A DNA stretch of 47,933 nt from Clostridia bacterium. Its GTDB lineage: Bacteria; Bacillota; Clostridia; Oscillospirales; CAG-382. Both the position numbers and the translations under genes were made by a program. The notes below the pieces were generated by a model, which ran no database searches, was not told where the DNA came from, and saw only the letters and a program-made list of their open reading frames with translations. Positions 16,212-26,231 of the stretch are shown one piece after another (the first letter of the stretch is position 1; every line of letters begins with the position of its first letter). The stretch covers positions 1 through 47,933 of the forward strand of contig JAGAKP010000007.1 in assembly GCA_017625615.1 (NCBI GenBank), in the 5' to 3' direction.

Positions 16212-16931
16212 ATGGAGACTATCATAACCAAGGTAAACAGATCCATTCTTCTTTCCGAATATACAGACGGCATCCGTTTCGGGACGGACGCTTTGCTGCT
16301 TGCCGATTTCGTCTCCGGCAGAGGAAAGTGTATCGACCTCGGCGCGGGAAGCGGAATTATAGGCTTGCTTCTTCTTTCCTCGGGTAAAGCCGGAAGCGTA
16401 GACGGAATAGAGATACAGCCTCAATACGTTTCTCTCGCTACGGATAACGCTTTACAAAACGGTTTTTCGCAGGCATATACCGCTATTCAGCGTGATATTA
16501 CCCATTTGAACCAATTTCCCGCGGGGGAATACGATTATTGCGTCTCCAACCCGCCCTATCTTAAGGCTGACAGCGGCTTTAATAATGAATCGGGTGCACT
16601 TAACATCGCCCGCAGAGAGGTTCTTTGTAAAATCGACGATATCTGTGCCGCGGCTTCCCGTAGCGTGAAAAGCGGCGGAAACGTGTATATAGTTTACCGT
16701 GCCGACCGTCTGGACAGCCTTCTGTTTTCCTTAAAAAAGCATTCTCTTCAGCCCAAGCGGTTAAGAGTTATTTGTCCCTCCGCAGGGAAAAAGCCCTCCC
16801 TCGTTCTGGTGGATGCGAAAAAAGACGCGGCAGAGGGAATGGTATTTGAAAATATTTTTTATATTTATACGGATGCCACCCATTCCGAATATTCGGAGGA
16901 AATGAAGAAGATATACGGCGACTTCAAATAA
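16212..16931 (+). CDS. tRNA1(Val) (adenine37-N6)-methyltransferase-like (TrmN6/YfiC family)
   Basis: A 239-residue class I SAM methyltransferase. The SAM loop reads D-L-G-A-G-S-G-I-I-G-L-L (about residues 37-48) and the N6-adenine motif is N-P-P-Y-L-K (about 116-121). The N-terminal F-G-T-D-A-L-L-L-A-D-F is also typical of the YfiC/TrmN6 family, which in E. coli modifies A37 of tRNA-Val. Bacillota homologues are often of untested substrate, so the exact target is inferred. GGGGAG precedes the ATG by 10 nt. A small terminator hairpin overlaps its end. Confidence 0.85.
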   Translation: METIITKVNRSILLSEYTDGIRFGTDALLLADFVSGRGKCIDLGAGSGIIGLLLLSSGKAGSVDGIEIQPQYVSLATDNALQNGFSQAYTAIQRDITHLNQFPAGEYDYCVSNPPYLKADSGFNNESGALNIARREVLCKIDDICAAASRSVKSGGNVYIVYRADRLDSLLFSLKKHSLQPKRLRVICPSAGKKPSLVLVDAKKDAAEGMVFENIFYIYTDATHSEYSEEMKKIYGDFK

Positions 16932-16944
16932 AACGCCGTTTTTA
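16915..16944 (+). terminator. Short terminator overlapping the trmN6 end
   Basis: 6-bp ACGGCG/CGCCGT stem (16915-16920 with 16934-16939), 13-nt loop containing the stop codon region, then a T-run. Shorter than most terminators here. Confidence 0.5.
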
Positions 16945-16972
16945 ATATATTAGTTTTTTGGTGTTCTCTCAA

Positions 16973-19900
16973 ATGATCAAGCGCTTTTTATCCTTAATAC
17001 TTGTGTTTACGTTCTTGCTCGCCGCACTTCCCGCGGGGGGCTTGGACGTTTTTGCTTTTTTTGAGGAAAACACCGATGAAAGCGTAAATATTTCCCGCTA
17101 TATCCTTACATTCCGCGAGGATGCGGACGTTAAAACCCTTCTTTCGGGTTATGAATACAGACCTCTTTCGGCGGAGAATAGGGTATATCTCGTTACCGCC
17201 GAGGACGTTTCTCCGTTATCGGCTTACTGCATCTCCGCAGAGCGTGATACGTCCCGCGTTTTACTCGACGTGAAGACCGAAAACGCCTATGATTTTTGCG
17301 GTATTCCCGTTTCCCGCGTAATGGCAGACGGCGGCAAGGGAGTTATCGTTGCAGTTCTCGACACGGGTGTTGACAGAGAGCACGAGTGCTTCAAGGATAC
17401 CCATATTCTCGAAGGCTATGACTCAACCGCCGATACCGCAGGCGTATACGGCGACGAGGACGGACACGGCACCGCCGTAACCGGTATTATCGCCGCATCA
17501 AACGGCATTCTCGGTGTTGCACCCGAAGTAAGCGTTTATCCCGTAAAGGTTTCCGATGGAAGTGGAACCGTGTATTCCTCCCATCTGGTGGCAGGAATAT
17601 ACAACGCTGCCGATAACGGCGCAGATATTATAAATATTTCTCTCGGCGGATATTCTTATTCCGTAAGCGAACAGCAAGCGGTCAACTACGCTCTTTCAAA
17701 GGGATGTATCATTATTGCCGCTGCAGGCAACGACGGCGCAAACGCCGCTCTTGCAGGCAAATATTTTTATCCCGCATCCTATGACGGTGTTATTTCCGTC
17801 GCCTCCGTTGACCCCGACGGCTCGCCGAGCCTTTTTTCGCAGTACAACGATAAGATAGATATTGCAGCCCCCGGCAGAGATATTGCCGTCGGTGTTGCGG
17901 GAAGTAAAGATCAATACGGCACCGAATCGGGTACCAGCTTTTCCGCCGCCTTGGTAAGCGGAATTTCCGCCCTTGCTTGCGCTGCTTCGGACGGGCTTGA
18001 CGGAACACAGCTTTCGTACCTCATCATTTCCGCCTTGGGCAGTGATCATTCGGTTTACACGGGCTACGGAATTGCCGATGCCGAAAAAATCGTATCTGCC
18101 GCCGCAGATCCTATCATAACGGGAGTTTACGACGGCGCCGTCCTTTCGTCTCCCCCCGTTATCACCTTTAATAAGGGCATCGCAAGACTCGACGGAAAGC
18201 CCTTCCTTTCGGGAGGCACCGTTACGGAAGGGGGCACCCACGTCCTTTCCGTCACCTATAAGGACAATACCAAAACCATAAGCTTTACCGTTTCCGACGA
18301 AAAGCTTGAATATTCCGTAAATGCCGACAGCATCACCTTTTCCTTCGGCTTCGGTTACCTTGACGGTATGCCGTATATTTCAGGCTCCCAAATATCCGAC
18401 GGCGTACACAAGTTCCTTCTTCGCGGCGAATATACTTCCGTCAGCGCAACCGTAAATATAGGCGCAGAGGGATATCTTACAGGCGTTGAAAACGGCACAG
18501 TTTATTCTCACGCCGTATCCTTGCGCGGCTACGGTAACGGCATCTTTTCCGTTAACGGAGTTCCCTTTACGGGCATAAAGGTCCTTTCCGACGGCGATTA
18601 TACCGCCACCGTAACAGACCAAAACGGCGCGGTTACCTATTCCGCATCCTTTACCGTAAAGACCGCCCGTAAGGTGCATAGCGCTATTGCAGGCAGTCTT
18701 ATCCACGCTGACAATGAAAACGGTTACCTCTTGGCAACCGATTCCAATACGGGCATCCGCGTTTATAATTCAGAAAACCTATCTGCTCCGCTCCGCACCT
18801 TGCGTCTTTCCGAAAGGATCGTCGCTTTTGAGCAGGACGGAGAAGCGCTTTATATTATTACCGAAAACGCCGTCTATTCCGTACCTCGTGCTTCCATGAA
18901 CGGCGCAGACGCTCCCACCCTCACTCCAATAGAGGGATACGTTCCCTTCGGCGGTTACAGTATCAGGCAAAACCGCCTTTATTTTGAGGATAACCTCATT
19001 CTTTCCACCCCCTACGGAAATATTATTTCCGTGGAAGGGGATAGGGTATTTACCTCTTACGGCATCGTCAGCCTTACCGACGGAAGCCTTTTGTCGGTCT
19101 TCTGCGATGAATTGATCTCCGTTTCGCAATCCTACGCCCTATTCAGGAATACAGGTCTCGTTGAATTTACGGATATATCGGATATTTCCGCACCTGCGGA
19201 TAAGTCCGCATTCGGAAGCGTAAACAACTATAATAAATATACTCTTTCCGCTTATACGGGGCTGAACCCCCAACAGACCTCGTTTGATTCCTACAGCGGA
19301 AAAATATATATTCTCTCCGAGGGCACCGTGTATTTTACGGATAACGCCTTTATAACCTCGGGTGAGATACCCTTGAGATTCGTTCCCCTTTATATTACCG
19401 CCTCCTTTGGCGAGCTTTACGTATTTTTTGAAGACGGATATTGCAAAATAGATTCCTACACCCTTGAGCAGACCTATTTTTACGGGTTATCCTGTCCCGA
19501 AAAGGCTGTTTGCGGTGACGGATTTATCGTAGCCTCTTACGGAAACCGTCTTGCAATTATCGTTGACGGAACCGTCACCTACGAAGAAGAAATGCCCGTT
19601 TCCGATATCGCCGTATCTTTGGATAATATATTCGTTGCAAACTCGCAGGGAATAGGCGTTTTCGCCGCTGACGGCAGCTTTACAGGTGTAATTCCCGCAG
19701 GAGATACGAAAGCGCTGTATACCGACGGCGTGTACGTCGCCTCCCGCGATACGGTATATCTCGCCTCCGATGGAAGCGTAGTTACCCGTATACCCGCAAA
19801 CATCACTGCCATTACGAAAGGACTCGTCTTTACCGATAAGGGCGTGTATTCACCCTACGGAAAGCTTCTTTCCGATTTTGTGTATGAAGGTCTTTTTGCC

Positions 19901-21919
19901 GACGGATACTGTATCACTGCGGAAAAGGGACACCTTACCGTACACGGCGGCGAGGATACGGGAGTACTTCCCACTGTAGTCGGCGGGGAAGGAGTCAACG
20001 ATATTTACGCGGAAATATCCACCGATATCGGCGTTCTGTTTGTTGACGGCAAGCTGTTCGAGGGCGGCAGATACCTTCTCGGCGGCGATCATCGTTTGGA
20101 GTGCGTCACCCCATTTGGAATAATTACCTCGTCCCAATTTTCCGTGATCCCCGCGCTTGGCGGAATTTCCGTTTCGGGCGGCGCCAAGGAAATGAACCCG
20201 GGCGAGACACAGTATATCCTCGTTGAATATCTGCCCTACGGCGCTTCTGCCGTTGACGCGGAGTTTTCCGTAACGGGAGATAGCGTTACCGTGGACCGGA
20301 ACGGTCTTATCACCGCAGTTTCGGAGGGCGTTTCGGTTATAACCGTCACCGCAGGCGGATTTACCGCTTCGGTAACCGTCACCGTCACTCGGCTTGAGAT
20401 CAGCTTTACCCATCCCGATTTTCTCTTTGATGCGGACACCCGTACCTTCCGTATTCCCGCAGGCACCACTGCCGAAAGGTTTGGTGAGGTCATAGCTGCC
20501 GAAGGAAAGTATTACCGTATCGTCTCTGAGGACGGAACGGATATCACTCCCGAAAAGCTTATCAAAACGGGCTGTGTCTTCAATTTCCTTTCCGATACGG
20601 GCTCGGTGATCGCCACCGTCACTGCAGTGGTCATGGGCGATACCGACAAGGACGGCATGCTTTCCGCCTTGGATACCCGCATTCTTGAAAAAGGCATAAA
20701 TGGCGAAGATATCGGCGTTCATACCGCTTATGCAGGCGACGTGGACGGAGACGGCGAGCTTACCGAAGCAGATTCGGAAAAGCTTCTGTCTATGATAGAC
20801 CTGTTCACCCGTTCCGCTTCTCTTGAAAAAAGCGAATACACAGTAACCGCTTCCGTTCCCGCAACGGTCCACCCCGCAGGCGAGTTTGCGGTTATTATGT
20901 ACGTTGACCGCGGAGTGGGTATCGATTCGGTAATTGGAAATCTCGCATACGACACCGAAATATTCGAGCTTCTTTACGTCGCGGGTGTGAACTACAGCCT
21001 CTCTTATCAGGATAACGACGGCGTTATTACCTTCGCCGCTTATGATGAGAATGGCACACCATCTGACAGAGTTATAAAAACCTTCGGAACTGCAATGTTC
21101 CGCGTAAAGGAAAACGCACCACTTAAAAATGCGGAATTCCTGCTTACGGGATGTGCGGTCACCGCTGTCGGGAATATCTACTCCTCCGAAGAAAGCGTAA
21201 AGGCGACCTCCGTTTCAAAGCGAAGCGCAAACGAATTTACTATAAGGATAAGCAACGCGGAGTTTTTCGTGTTCAATCCTTCAATACGGAATTACTACGT
21301 TGAGCTTCCCTATAACGCCGTGGCAGTGGATATCGAGCTTGATTATCCCGAGGGCGGCGTGGTGTACTGCTCGGATACACTTATCCCCGAAAGCGACGAG
21401 CTTACCGTGACCGTGCGTTATACCTCGCCTCAGGGCGTTTCCACCAATTACAAGATACACGTTACCCGTGCCGGCGCAGAGACCTTAAATAGCGATCCGC
21501 TGCTGGAATCCATTACCTCGTCCGTTGGCACGCTGAATCCCCTTTTCACTGCGGAAAGGCTTACCTATAAGCTTAGTATTCCCTTCGATTCTCCCGATCC
21601 TACCTTTACCTGTATCCCGAGAAACGAGAATACCGTCGTTACCGTCCGGATGCCCGAGTCCTTCCCCGTGGGAAGCACCGTCGTTGAGTTTCACTGCGTC
21701 GCCCAAGACGGCACTGAGGCGAAATACGTTATTACCGTAGTGAGAGAAAAGAATAGCGAGGAATCTGACACGAGCGATAACAGCGAGGCTGACGATAACA
21801 CGAGCGGCGGAAAATGGATAATAGCAGTCACAGTATCCGTCACTGCGGTTGCACTTGCCGCAATAATATATTACCTTATAAACCGAAAGGGAAAGAATAA
21901 TGTCAAAGAAATCAAGTAA
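16973..21919 (+). CDS. Giant membrane-tethered subtilisin-like protease with dockerin/cohesin-like modules
   Basis: 1,648 residues. Signal peptide (about 1-28); peptidase S8 domain with catalytic Asp130 (V-L-D-T-G-V), His165 (G-H-G-T-A) and Ser322 (G-T-S-F-S-A); long beta-rich repeats that may form a propeller (about 560-1000); a Big_2-type domain (about 1060-1140); a dockerin-like pair of calcium loops (G-D-T-D-K-D-G-M and G-D-V-D-G-D-G-E, about 1222-1285); a cohesin-like sandwich (about 1290-1425); cadherin-like sandwiches (about 1425-1595); a Ser/Glu linker, a membrane helix and a basic tail. It probably processes surface proteins outside the membrane. The ATG at 16973 starts the signal peptide, but no clear ribosome binding site is seen. 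A PrsA-like gene overlaps its end by 20 bp. Confidence 0.88.
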   Translation: MIKRFLSLILVFTFLLAALPAGGLDVFAFFEENTDESVNISRYILTFREDADVKTLLSGYEYRPLSAENRVYLVTAEDVSPLSAYCISAERDTSRVLLDVKTENAYDFCGIPVSRVMADGGKGVIVAVLDTGVDREHECFKDTHILEGYDSTADTAGVYGDEDGHGTAVTGIIAASNGILGVAPEVSVYPVKVSDGSGTVYSSHLVAGIYNAADNGADIINISLGGYSYSVSEQQAVNYALSKGCIIIAAAGNDGANAALAGKYFYPASYDGVISVASVDPDGSPSLFSQYNDKIDIAAPGRDIAVGVAGSKDQYGTESGTSFSAALVSGISALACAASDGLDGTQLSYLIISALGSDHSVYTGYGIADAEKIVSAAADPIITGVYDGAVLSSPPVITFNKGIARLDGKPFLSGGTVTEGGTHVLSVTYKDNTKTISFTVSDEKLEYSVNADSITFSFGFGYLDGMPYISGSQISDGVHKFLLRGEYTSVSATVNIGAEGYLTGVENGTVYSHAVSLRGYGNGIFSVNGVPFTGIKVLSDGDYTATVTDQNGAVTYSASFTVKTARKVHSAIAGSLIHADNENGYLLATDSNTGIRVYNSENLSAPLRTLRLSERIVAFEQDGEALYIITENAVYSVPRASMNGADAPTLTPIEGYVPFGGYSIRQNRLYFEDNLILSTPYGNIISVEGDRVFTSYGIVSLTDGSLLSVFCDELISVSQSYALFRNTGLVEFTDISDISAPADKSAFGSVNNYNKYTLSAYTGLNPQQTSFDSYSGKIYILSEGTVYFTDNAFITSGEIPLRFVPLYITASFGELYVFFEDGYCKIDSYTLEQTYFYGLSCPEKAVCGDGFIVASYGNRLAIIVDGTVTYEEEMPVSDIAVSLDNIFVANSQGIGVFAADGSFTGVIPAGDTKALYTDGVYVASRDTVYLASDGSVVTRIPANITAITKGLVFTDKGVYSPYGKLLSDFVYEGLFADGYCITAEKGHLTVHGGEDTGVLPTVVGGEGVNDIYAEISTDIGVLFVDGKLFEGGRYLLGGDHRLECVTPFGIITSSQFSVIPALGGISVSGGAKEMNPGETQYILVEYLPYGASAVDAEFSVTGDSVTVDRNGLITAVSEGVSVITVTAGGFTASVTVTVTRLEISFTHPDFLFDADTRTFRIPAGTTAERFGEVIAAEGKYYRIVSEDGTDITPEKLIKTGCVFNFLSDTGSVIATVTAVVMGDTDKDGMLSALDTRILEKGINGEDIGVHTAYAGDVDGDGELTEADSEKLLSMIDLFTRSASLEKSEYTVTASVPATVHPAGEFAVIMYVDRGVGIDSVIGNLAYDTEIFELLYVAGVNYSLSYQDNDGVITFAAYDENGTPSDRVIKTFGTAMFRVKENAPLKNAEFLLTGCAVTAVGNIYSSEESVKATSVSKRSANEFTIRISNAEFFVFNPSIRNYYVELPYNAVAVDIELDYPEGGVVYCSDTLIPESDELTVTVRYTSPQGVSTNYKIHVTRAGAETLNSDPLLESITSSVGTLNPLFTAERLTYKLSIPFDSPDPTFTCIPRNENTVVTVRMPESFPVGSTVVEFHCVAQDGTEAKYVITVVREKNSEESDTSDNSEADDNTSGGKWIIAVTVSVTAVALAAIIYYLINRKGKNNVKEIK

Positions 21920-23360
21920 AAGCGCCTTTCTCGCAGAACAGAGAAAGCAAAAAATACAAAAAGAGCGTGAATTAAAGCAAAGAAAAGCTTTGATTAAAAA
22001 AGGCGGCATAACGCTTGCCTGCATAGTGGCTTTAGTTCTCGTTACGGTGCTGTGCGTTCAGCTTGTGCTCAATTCGGGCGTACTGCTCCATTCCACCGTT
22101 ATAAAGGGCGAGCATTTTTCCGTAACCAAGGGAATGATGAGCTATTATATCTACGAGCAGTACGAGACCTTTTTGAATTATTACGGCGCATCTCTCGATC
22201 AGATGAGCTTCGATAAGGATAAATCCCTTAAAAAGCAAAATTATAAAGAAGGTATGACCTTCTTTGAATTCTTTGCAGATAACGCTTACGACAACGCTCA
22301 GTCCTATATGTATTATTGTGAAGCGGCTTACAAGGCGGGATACGATATTTCCGAAGAAAAAAAGCAAGCGGTAAGAGAACGTGTTGAGGCTCTCGATCCT
22401 GCGGTATACGGCAGAGGCATAACCACCGAGGATATGTATAACGCAATGTATCTCGGCGTTCTTGCCGCAGAATACAACGCCGTTATCTACGAGGAAAACG
22501 TGCCTTCTCTTGAGGATATCGAAAAATATCTTGAGGATAACACCACCGCCTGTCAGTACGTAGATTACCTCGTTTATTCGGTAAAATACGCCAAGGACGA
22601 TAAAAGCGCCGAGTCAAAGGCGAAGGAGACTGCAGACGCGATTGCTCAGTGCACCACCGTCGAGGATTTCAAAAAGGCGATAATAAAGCATTATACCGAC
22701 GGTAAGATCACCGAGATAGACGAAAAGGACGAAAACGTCATAAAGGTATTGACTCAGGCAGAGAAGAGCAAGGCGTCTTATACCGATAACGATCTCGGCG
22801 ATTGGCTGTTCAGAGAAGCCAAAAAGCTCGATACCACCGTTATTCAGGATACCACCAAGAATTGCTACAACGTGTATATGCTTCTTTCCGAGCCCGCACT
22901 TGATATGCAAAAGACTGTTGACGTACGCCACGTGCTGGTTTCCTATGAGGATTTCGACTCCAAGGAAGCGGCAAAGGCAGAGGCAGAGCGTATTTACGCA
23001 TTGTATAACGGCGGAAGCGAAAAGGATTTTGCTCTCCTTGCCACCCGCTATTCCTCGGATACGGGCTCATATTCGGTGGGCGGTCTTTACAAGCGCGTAC
23101 AAAAGGGCAGTATGGTGGAGGAATTTGATGCGTGGTGCTTCGATTCAAGCAGAAAAGCGGGAGACACCGCCATCGTCGCCACAAGCTACGGCTACCACGT
23201 AATGTATTTCGTAAGCGATAACCTCCTTAATTGGCAGCTTAAATATTTCGAGGATACTGCCGCATCCGCTTCGTCGGATGCGTATAAGGAAATAATGGAA
23301 AAGAATCCTATTGAGGAAAAGCAAAATAAGATATATTCCATTCCCGAACGCAAATATTAA
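21900..23360 (+). CDS. PrsA/SurA-type peptidyl-prolyl isomerase
   Basis: 486 residues: a basic cytoplasmic start (about 1-33), one membrane helix (about 36-58), a SurA-N-like helical chaperone region (about 70-330) and a parvulin domain (about 340-435) with V-R-H-V-L-V, F-A-L-L-A-T-R-Y-S-S-D and S-Y-G-Y-H-V-M-Y-F. Unlike classical PrsA it is anchored by an N-terminal helix, not a lipid. It helps fold exported proteins. Its start lies inside the subtilase gene (20-bp overlap), so the two are translationally linked, suggesting the foldase serves the huge protease. Confidence 0.9.
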   Translation: MSKKSSKSAFLAEQRKQKIQKERELKQRKALIKKGGITLACIVALVLVTVLCVQLVLNSGVLLHSTVIKGEHFSVTKGMMSYYIYEQYETFLNYYGASLDQMSFDKDKSLKKQNYKEGMTFFEFFADNAYDNAQSYMYYCEAAYKAGYDISEEKKQAVRERVEALDPAVYGRGITTEDMYNAMYLGVLAAEYNAVIYEENVPSLEDIEKYLEDNTTACQYVDYLVYSVKYAKDDKSAESKAKETADAIAQCTTVEDFKKAIIKHYTDGKITEIDEKDENVIKVLTQAEKSKASYTDNDLGDWLFREAKKLDTTVIQDTTKNCYNVYMLLSEPALDMQKTVDVRHVLVSYEDFDSKEAAKAEAERIYALYNGGSEKDFALLATRYSSDTGSYSVGGLYKRVQKGSMVEEFDAWCFDSSRKAGDTAIVATSYGYHVMYFVSDNLLNWQLKYFEDTAASASSDAYKEIMEKNPIEEKQNKIYSIPERKY

Positions 23361-23376
23361 AAATCACCCCAATAAT

Positions 23377-23410
23377 AAGGACGCAATCTTTTTACGGATT
23401 GCGTCCTTTT
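23377..23410. terminator. Terminator between the PrsA-like and GH3 genes
   Basis: 12-bp stem (23377-23388 with 23397-23408) and an 8-nt loop with T-run to the right. It works best for the plus strand but also faces the convergent GH3 gene. Confidence 0.85.
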
Positions 23411-23422
23411 AATATGTATTTT

Positions 23423-26098
23423 TTAATACATTTCTACCTTAAGCACCTTTACCTTGTCGCTGTCGGAAAGGAAGGAAAGAGTGTTTTCGCCCGCAATAAC
23501 GCTTACGGTGCGGTATTCGGTAACCACCTTTCCGTCAGTACCGCCGACGGTAAAGGATGCGGCGTTGAGCCAGTTTATAACGAGCTGAACATCCGATTGG
23601 GTGAGAGCGGGAGTATCGGAAACGATATCCACTGCAATGACCGTACGTCTTGCCGAAGGAATATTGAACACTGCCTTGCCGTCCACTACCTCTGCGGAAA
23701 ACTCAGGTGTTTTTCCTTCGATAAGGCTCTTGGGATCCACTGCGCCGTATCCCTCACGGAGTGCTTTGAAGGAAAGGCTTCCCAAAGCGTAACGGCAGAT
23801 ATGCTCTGCGCATACGCCAAGCTGTGCGCGGGTAACGGTGCCGTCCTCGAGGGAAACGGCAAGGTTATCCTGTCTCGTTTCGGCGTCGGGAGTAACCATA
23901 TAAACGTCGTTTTGCGCTCTTACCATTGCGCGCAGGTTGGTCGTACAGCCCTTTCCGTCGTCACCGCTTATCTTTGCCCACCAGTCGCTCATTACAAAGC
24001 CGTCAAAGCCGTAATCGTCGCGAAGTATGCCGATGGTAAGATCGGGATTTCCCGCCGCCCACAAGCCGTTTACGGGGTTGTAGGAGGTCATTACACCGCG
24101 GACGCCGCTTTCGCTTACCGCAATATAGAAGGGAAACGCGTATATTTCACGTACGGCTCTTTCGGAAATCACCGAATCAACGTCGTGGCGTGACTGCTCC
24201 TGATTATTTGCGAGAAAATGCTTTATAACGCCGGAAACGCCTGCATTTTCAAGACCTCTCGTAACGGCTGCACACATTTTACCTGCAAGGAGAGGATCCT
24301 CGGAGAAATATTCGAAGTTTCTTCCGCACATAGGATCTCTGTGTATATTGGTTCCGGGACCGAGAAGCATATCAACGGCATAGGAAGCAAGCTCGTTACC
24401 GCAGTGGGTGTACATTTCTTCGGCGATCTCCTCGTTCCACGTAGCCGCAATAGCGGTGGCGGAGGGATAGGAGAAGCATCTTGCATCGCTTACCATACGT
24501 ATGCCGGAGGGACCGTCGGTACAGCACATAGTGGGTATTTTCTTCTCGCAAAGCGACTTGATAACACCGCCGAAGGCAGCACCCGTGCCGGGAGTGACCT
24601 TGGGGCTGTTCATACCCTCGCCGCGGACTATACAGCAAAGCTCCTTGTCGGTAAGCTGTGCAAGGAATTCCTTCATGGTGTTCTTTCCGTCAGCTACGTC
24701 AAAAAGGGTAATTCCTTTGTCTCCGGTGTAGGGAAGAGCATCCGCTTCGGGAATGGAAAATTCACGGGTACGTGTAGGAACCTTTTCCTTTGCTATAACG
24801 CCGTCCTTGTTTATAATACGCTCAAACTCTCTTACGGGAGCAAGTGCAGTCTCGCATTTCTTTATAACTATATCCTCTTCAAGGGTCCTTGTGAATACGG
24901 CGGTGTTATCAACAGAGGAAACTCCGATACGGTAAACGTACTCGCCCTTTTCAAGAATATAAGCAAATCTGTTGCCCGTTTTGCCGCTGTCATCGTAGGA
25001 CGCGATAACGCGGTCAGGCACCGTTATACTGCCGTTACAGCTTTCGTTGGGAGCCAGCAGGGGAGTCTTATAAAAACCGCCAAGCACGCTTTCCGCCTTG
25101 CCGAGCAGACCGTTGGGCTGGCTGCAGTAGCACTGAACCACCTGCTTGCCGCTGTAGGCGCCCACGTTTTTAACGGTAAATTCAACGGTAACGCCGTCGC
25201 CGTTGTCCTTACAGCCGTTGACCGTTATATCAAAATCCGTATAAGAAAGACCGAATCCGAAGGGATATGCAATATCTGCCTTTGCAAAGGTGTTGTAATA
25301 ACGGTAGCCTACGTATATATCCTCCTCGTAAAGGTTGTATTCGTTGCTTCCGTAATTCTTTGCGGCAGGGCATACGTCACGGGAAACGGGTATGGTATCA
25401 GGTAATTTACCGCTTGGAGTAGCCTTTCCGGTAAGCACGTTTGCAGCTGCAGTACCGCCAAGCATACCGCCATTCCAGAGATATAAAACGCTGTCTATAT
25501 CGTATTTTTTAACCCAAGACATATCAACGACGCCGCAAACGTTAAGCAAAACGCATACTTTTGCAAAATTACGGCGTATAATAGAAAGGTTGCTTTCCTC
25601 GGTTTCGGAAAGATAAAAGCTTCCCTTTTGAGGCGCAAGATCCTTGTCCTCGCCTGCGGTACGGGTGATAACTATAACCGCCGTATCACATCTGCTTGCG
25701 GCGGAGACAACGAAATCCTCATCAAGCTCGGGCTCCTTTTGAGACCAGGGGTGTGTCCAGCCGTTGTCGTTATCGTAAGGATTTTCCTTTACGAATTGGT
25801 CGTAAAGCTTTTCCGTTTCCTCGTCAAGAGAAATTCCCGCTTCCTTCAGGGAATCCGCAATATTGGTCGCGTAGGGCGGATAAACTCTGCCGCCGCTTCC
25901 CGTGCCGGATATAAGATAATGCTTTTGCATTCTGCCGAAAAGACAAATGCGTGCGTTCTCCTTCAAGGGCAGGCAACCGTTTTTGTTTTCAAGCATTACT
26001 ATCGCTTCGGATGCGCCACGCAAAGCGGAGGGAACACTATCCTCGTATTTGTAGACCTTCTTTTTGGTCAAGTATTCAAATGCGTTGTTAACCTTCAT
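23423..26098 (-). CDS. Glycoside hydrolase family 3 with permuted domain order
   Basis: 891 residues, no signal peptide, so probably cytosolic. The domain order is reversed relative to most GH3 enzymes: the alpha/beta sandwich (C-terminal type) domain comes first (about 30-290), then a fibronectin-III-like domain (about 305-410), then the TIM barrel (about 470-800) with C-C-T-D-G-P-S-G-I-R, V-I-K-H-F-L-A-N-N-Q-E and the nucleophile Asp705 in G-F-V-M-S-D-W-W. The same permuted order is known in beta-glucosidases of Ruminococcus albus and Butyrivibrio fibrisolvens. Likely activity is release of beta-linked glucose or xylose from oligosaccharides. GAGGTG lies 10 nt before the ATG. Confidence 0.93.
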   Translation of the reverse strand: MKVNNAFEYLTKKKVYKYEDSVPSALRGASEAIVMLENKNGCLPLKENARICLFGRMQKHYLISGTGSGGRVYPPYATNIADSLKEAGISLDEETEKLYDQFVKENPYDNDNGWTHPWSQKEPELDEDFVVSAASRCDTAVIVITRTAGEDKDLAPQKGSFYLSETEESNLSIIRRNFAKVCVLLNVCGVVDMSWVKKYDIDSVLYLWNGGMLGGTAAANVLTGKATPSGKLPDTIPVSRDVCPAAKNYGSNEYNLYEEDIYVGYRYYNTFAKADIAYPFGFGLSYTDFDITVNGCKDNGDGVTVEFTVKNVGAYSGKQVVQCYCSQPNGLLGKAESVLGGFYKTPLLAPNESCNGSITVPDRVIASYDDSGKTGNRFAYILEKGEYVYRIGVSSVDNTAVFTRTLEEDIVIKKCETALAPVREFERIINKDGVIAKEKVPTRTREFSIPEADALPYTGDKGITLFDVADGKNTMKEFLAQLTDKELCCIVRGEGMNSPKVTPGTGAAFGGVIKSLCEKKIPTMCCTDGPSGIRMVSDARCFSYPSATAIAATWNEEIAEEMYTHCGNELASYAVDMLLGPGTNIHRDPMCGRNFEYFSEDPLLAGKMCAAVTRGLENAGVSGVIKHFLANNQEQSRHDVDSVISERAVREIYAFPFYIAVSESGVRGVMTSYNPVNGLWAAGNPDLTIGILRDDYGFDGFVMSDWWAKISGDDGKGCTTNLRAMVRAQNDVYMVTPDAETRQDNLAVSLEDGTVTRAQLGVCAEHICRYALGSLSFKALREGYGAVDPKSLIEGKTPEFSAEVVDGKAVFNIPSARRTVIAVDIVSDTPALTQSDVQLVINWLNAASFTVGGTDGKVVTEYRTVSVIAGENTLSFLSDSDKVKVLKVEMY

Positions 26099-26120
26099 TT
26101 TAATTATTCACCTCGGAGTA

Positions 26121-26149
26121 ATTTTACCATTATATTTCCCGTTAGTCAA
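26121..26149 (-). promoter_or_regulatory. Promoter of the GH3 gene
   Basis: Minus strand: -35 TTGACT (26149-26144), 17-bp spacer, -10 TAAAAT (26126-26121). Confidence 0.75.
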
Positions 26150-26171
26150 TCCGAATGTTAACAAATTTGTA

Positions 26172-26200
26172 TTGATTTTCCATAATTTGAATGTTATCAT
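26172..26200 (+). promoter_or_regulatory. Promoter of the hemolysin-III gene
   Basis: -35 TTGATT (26172-26177), 17-bp spacer, -10 TATCAT (26195-26200). Weaker match; divergent from the GH3 promoter. Confidence 0.55.
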
Positions 26201-26231
26201 AAAAGCCGATAAAAAAACGGAGGTATTTGAA

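Noticed and set aside
19850-20872. A 340-codon minus-strand open frame inside the subtilase gene
   Set aside because: The subtilase frame has clear domains across this stretch; the antisense frame has none.
24218-25405. A 395-codon plus-strand open frame opposite the GH3 gene
   Set aside because: It is antisense to a fully conserved GH3 enzyme, and its translation has no recognisable domain, start signal or codon pattern. It is an artefact of the base composition.
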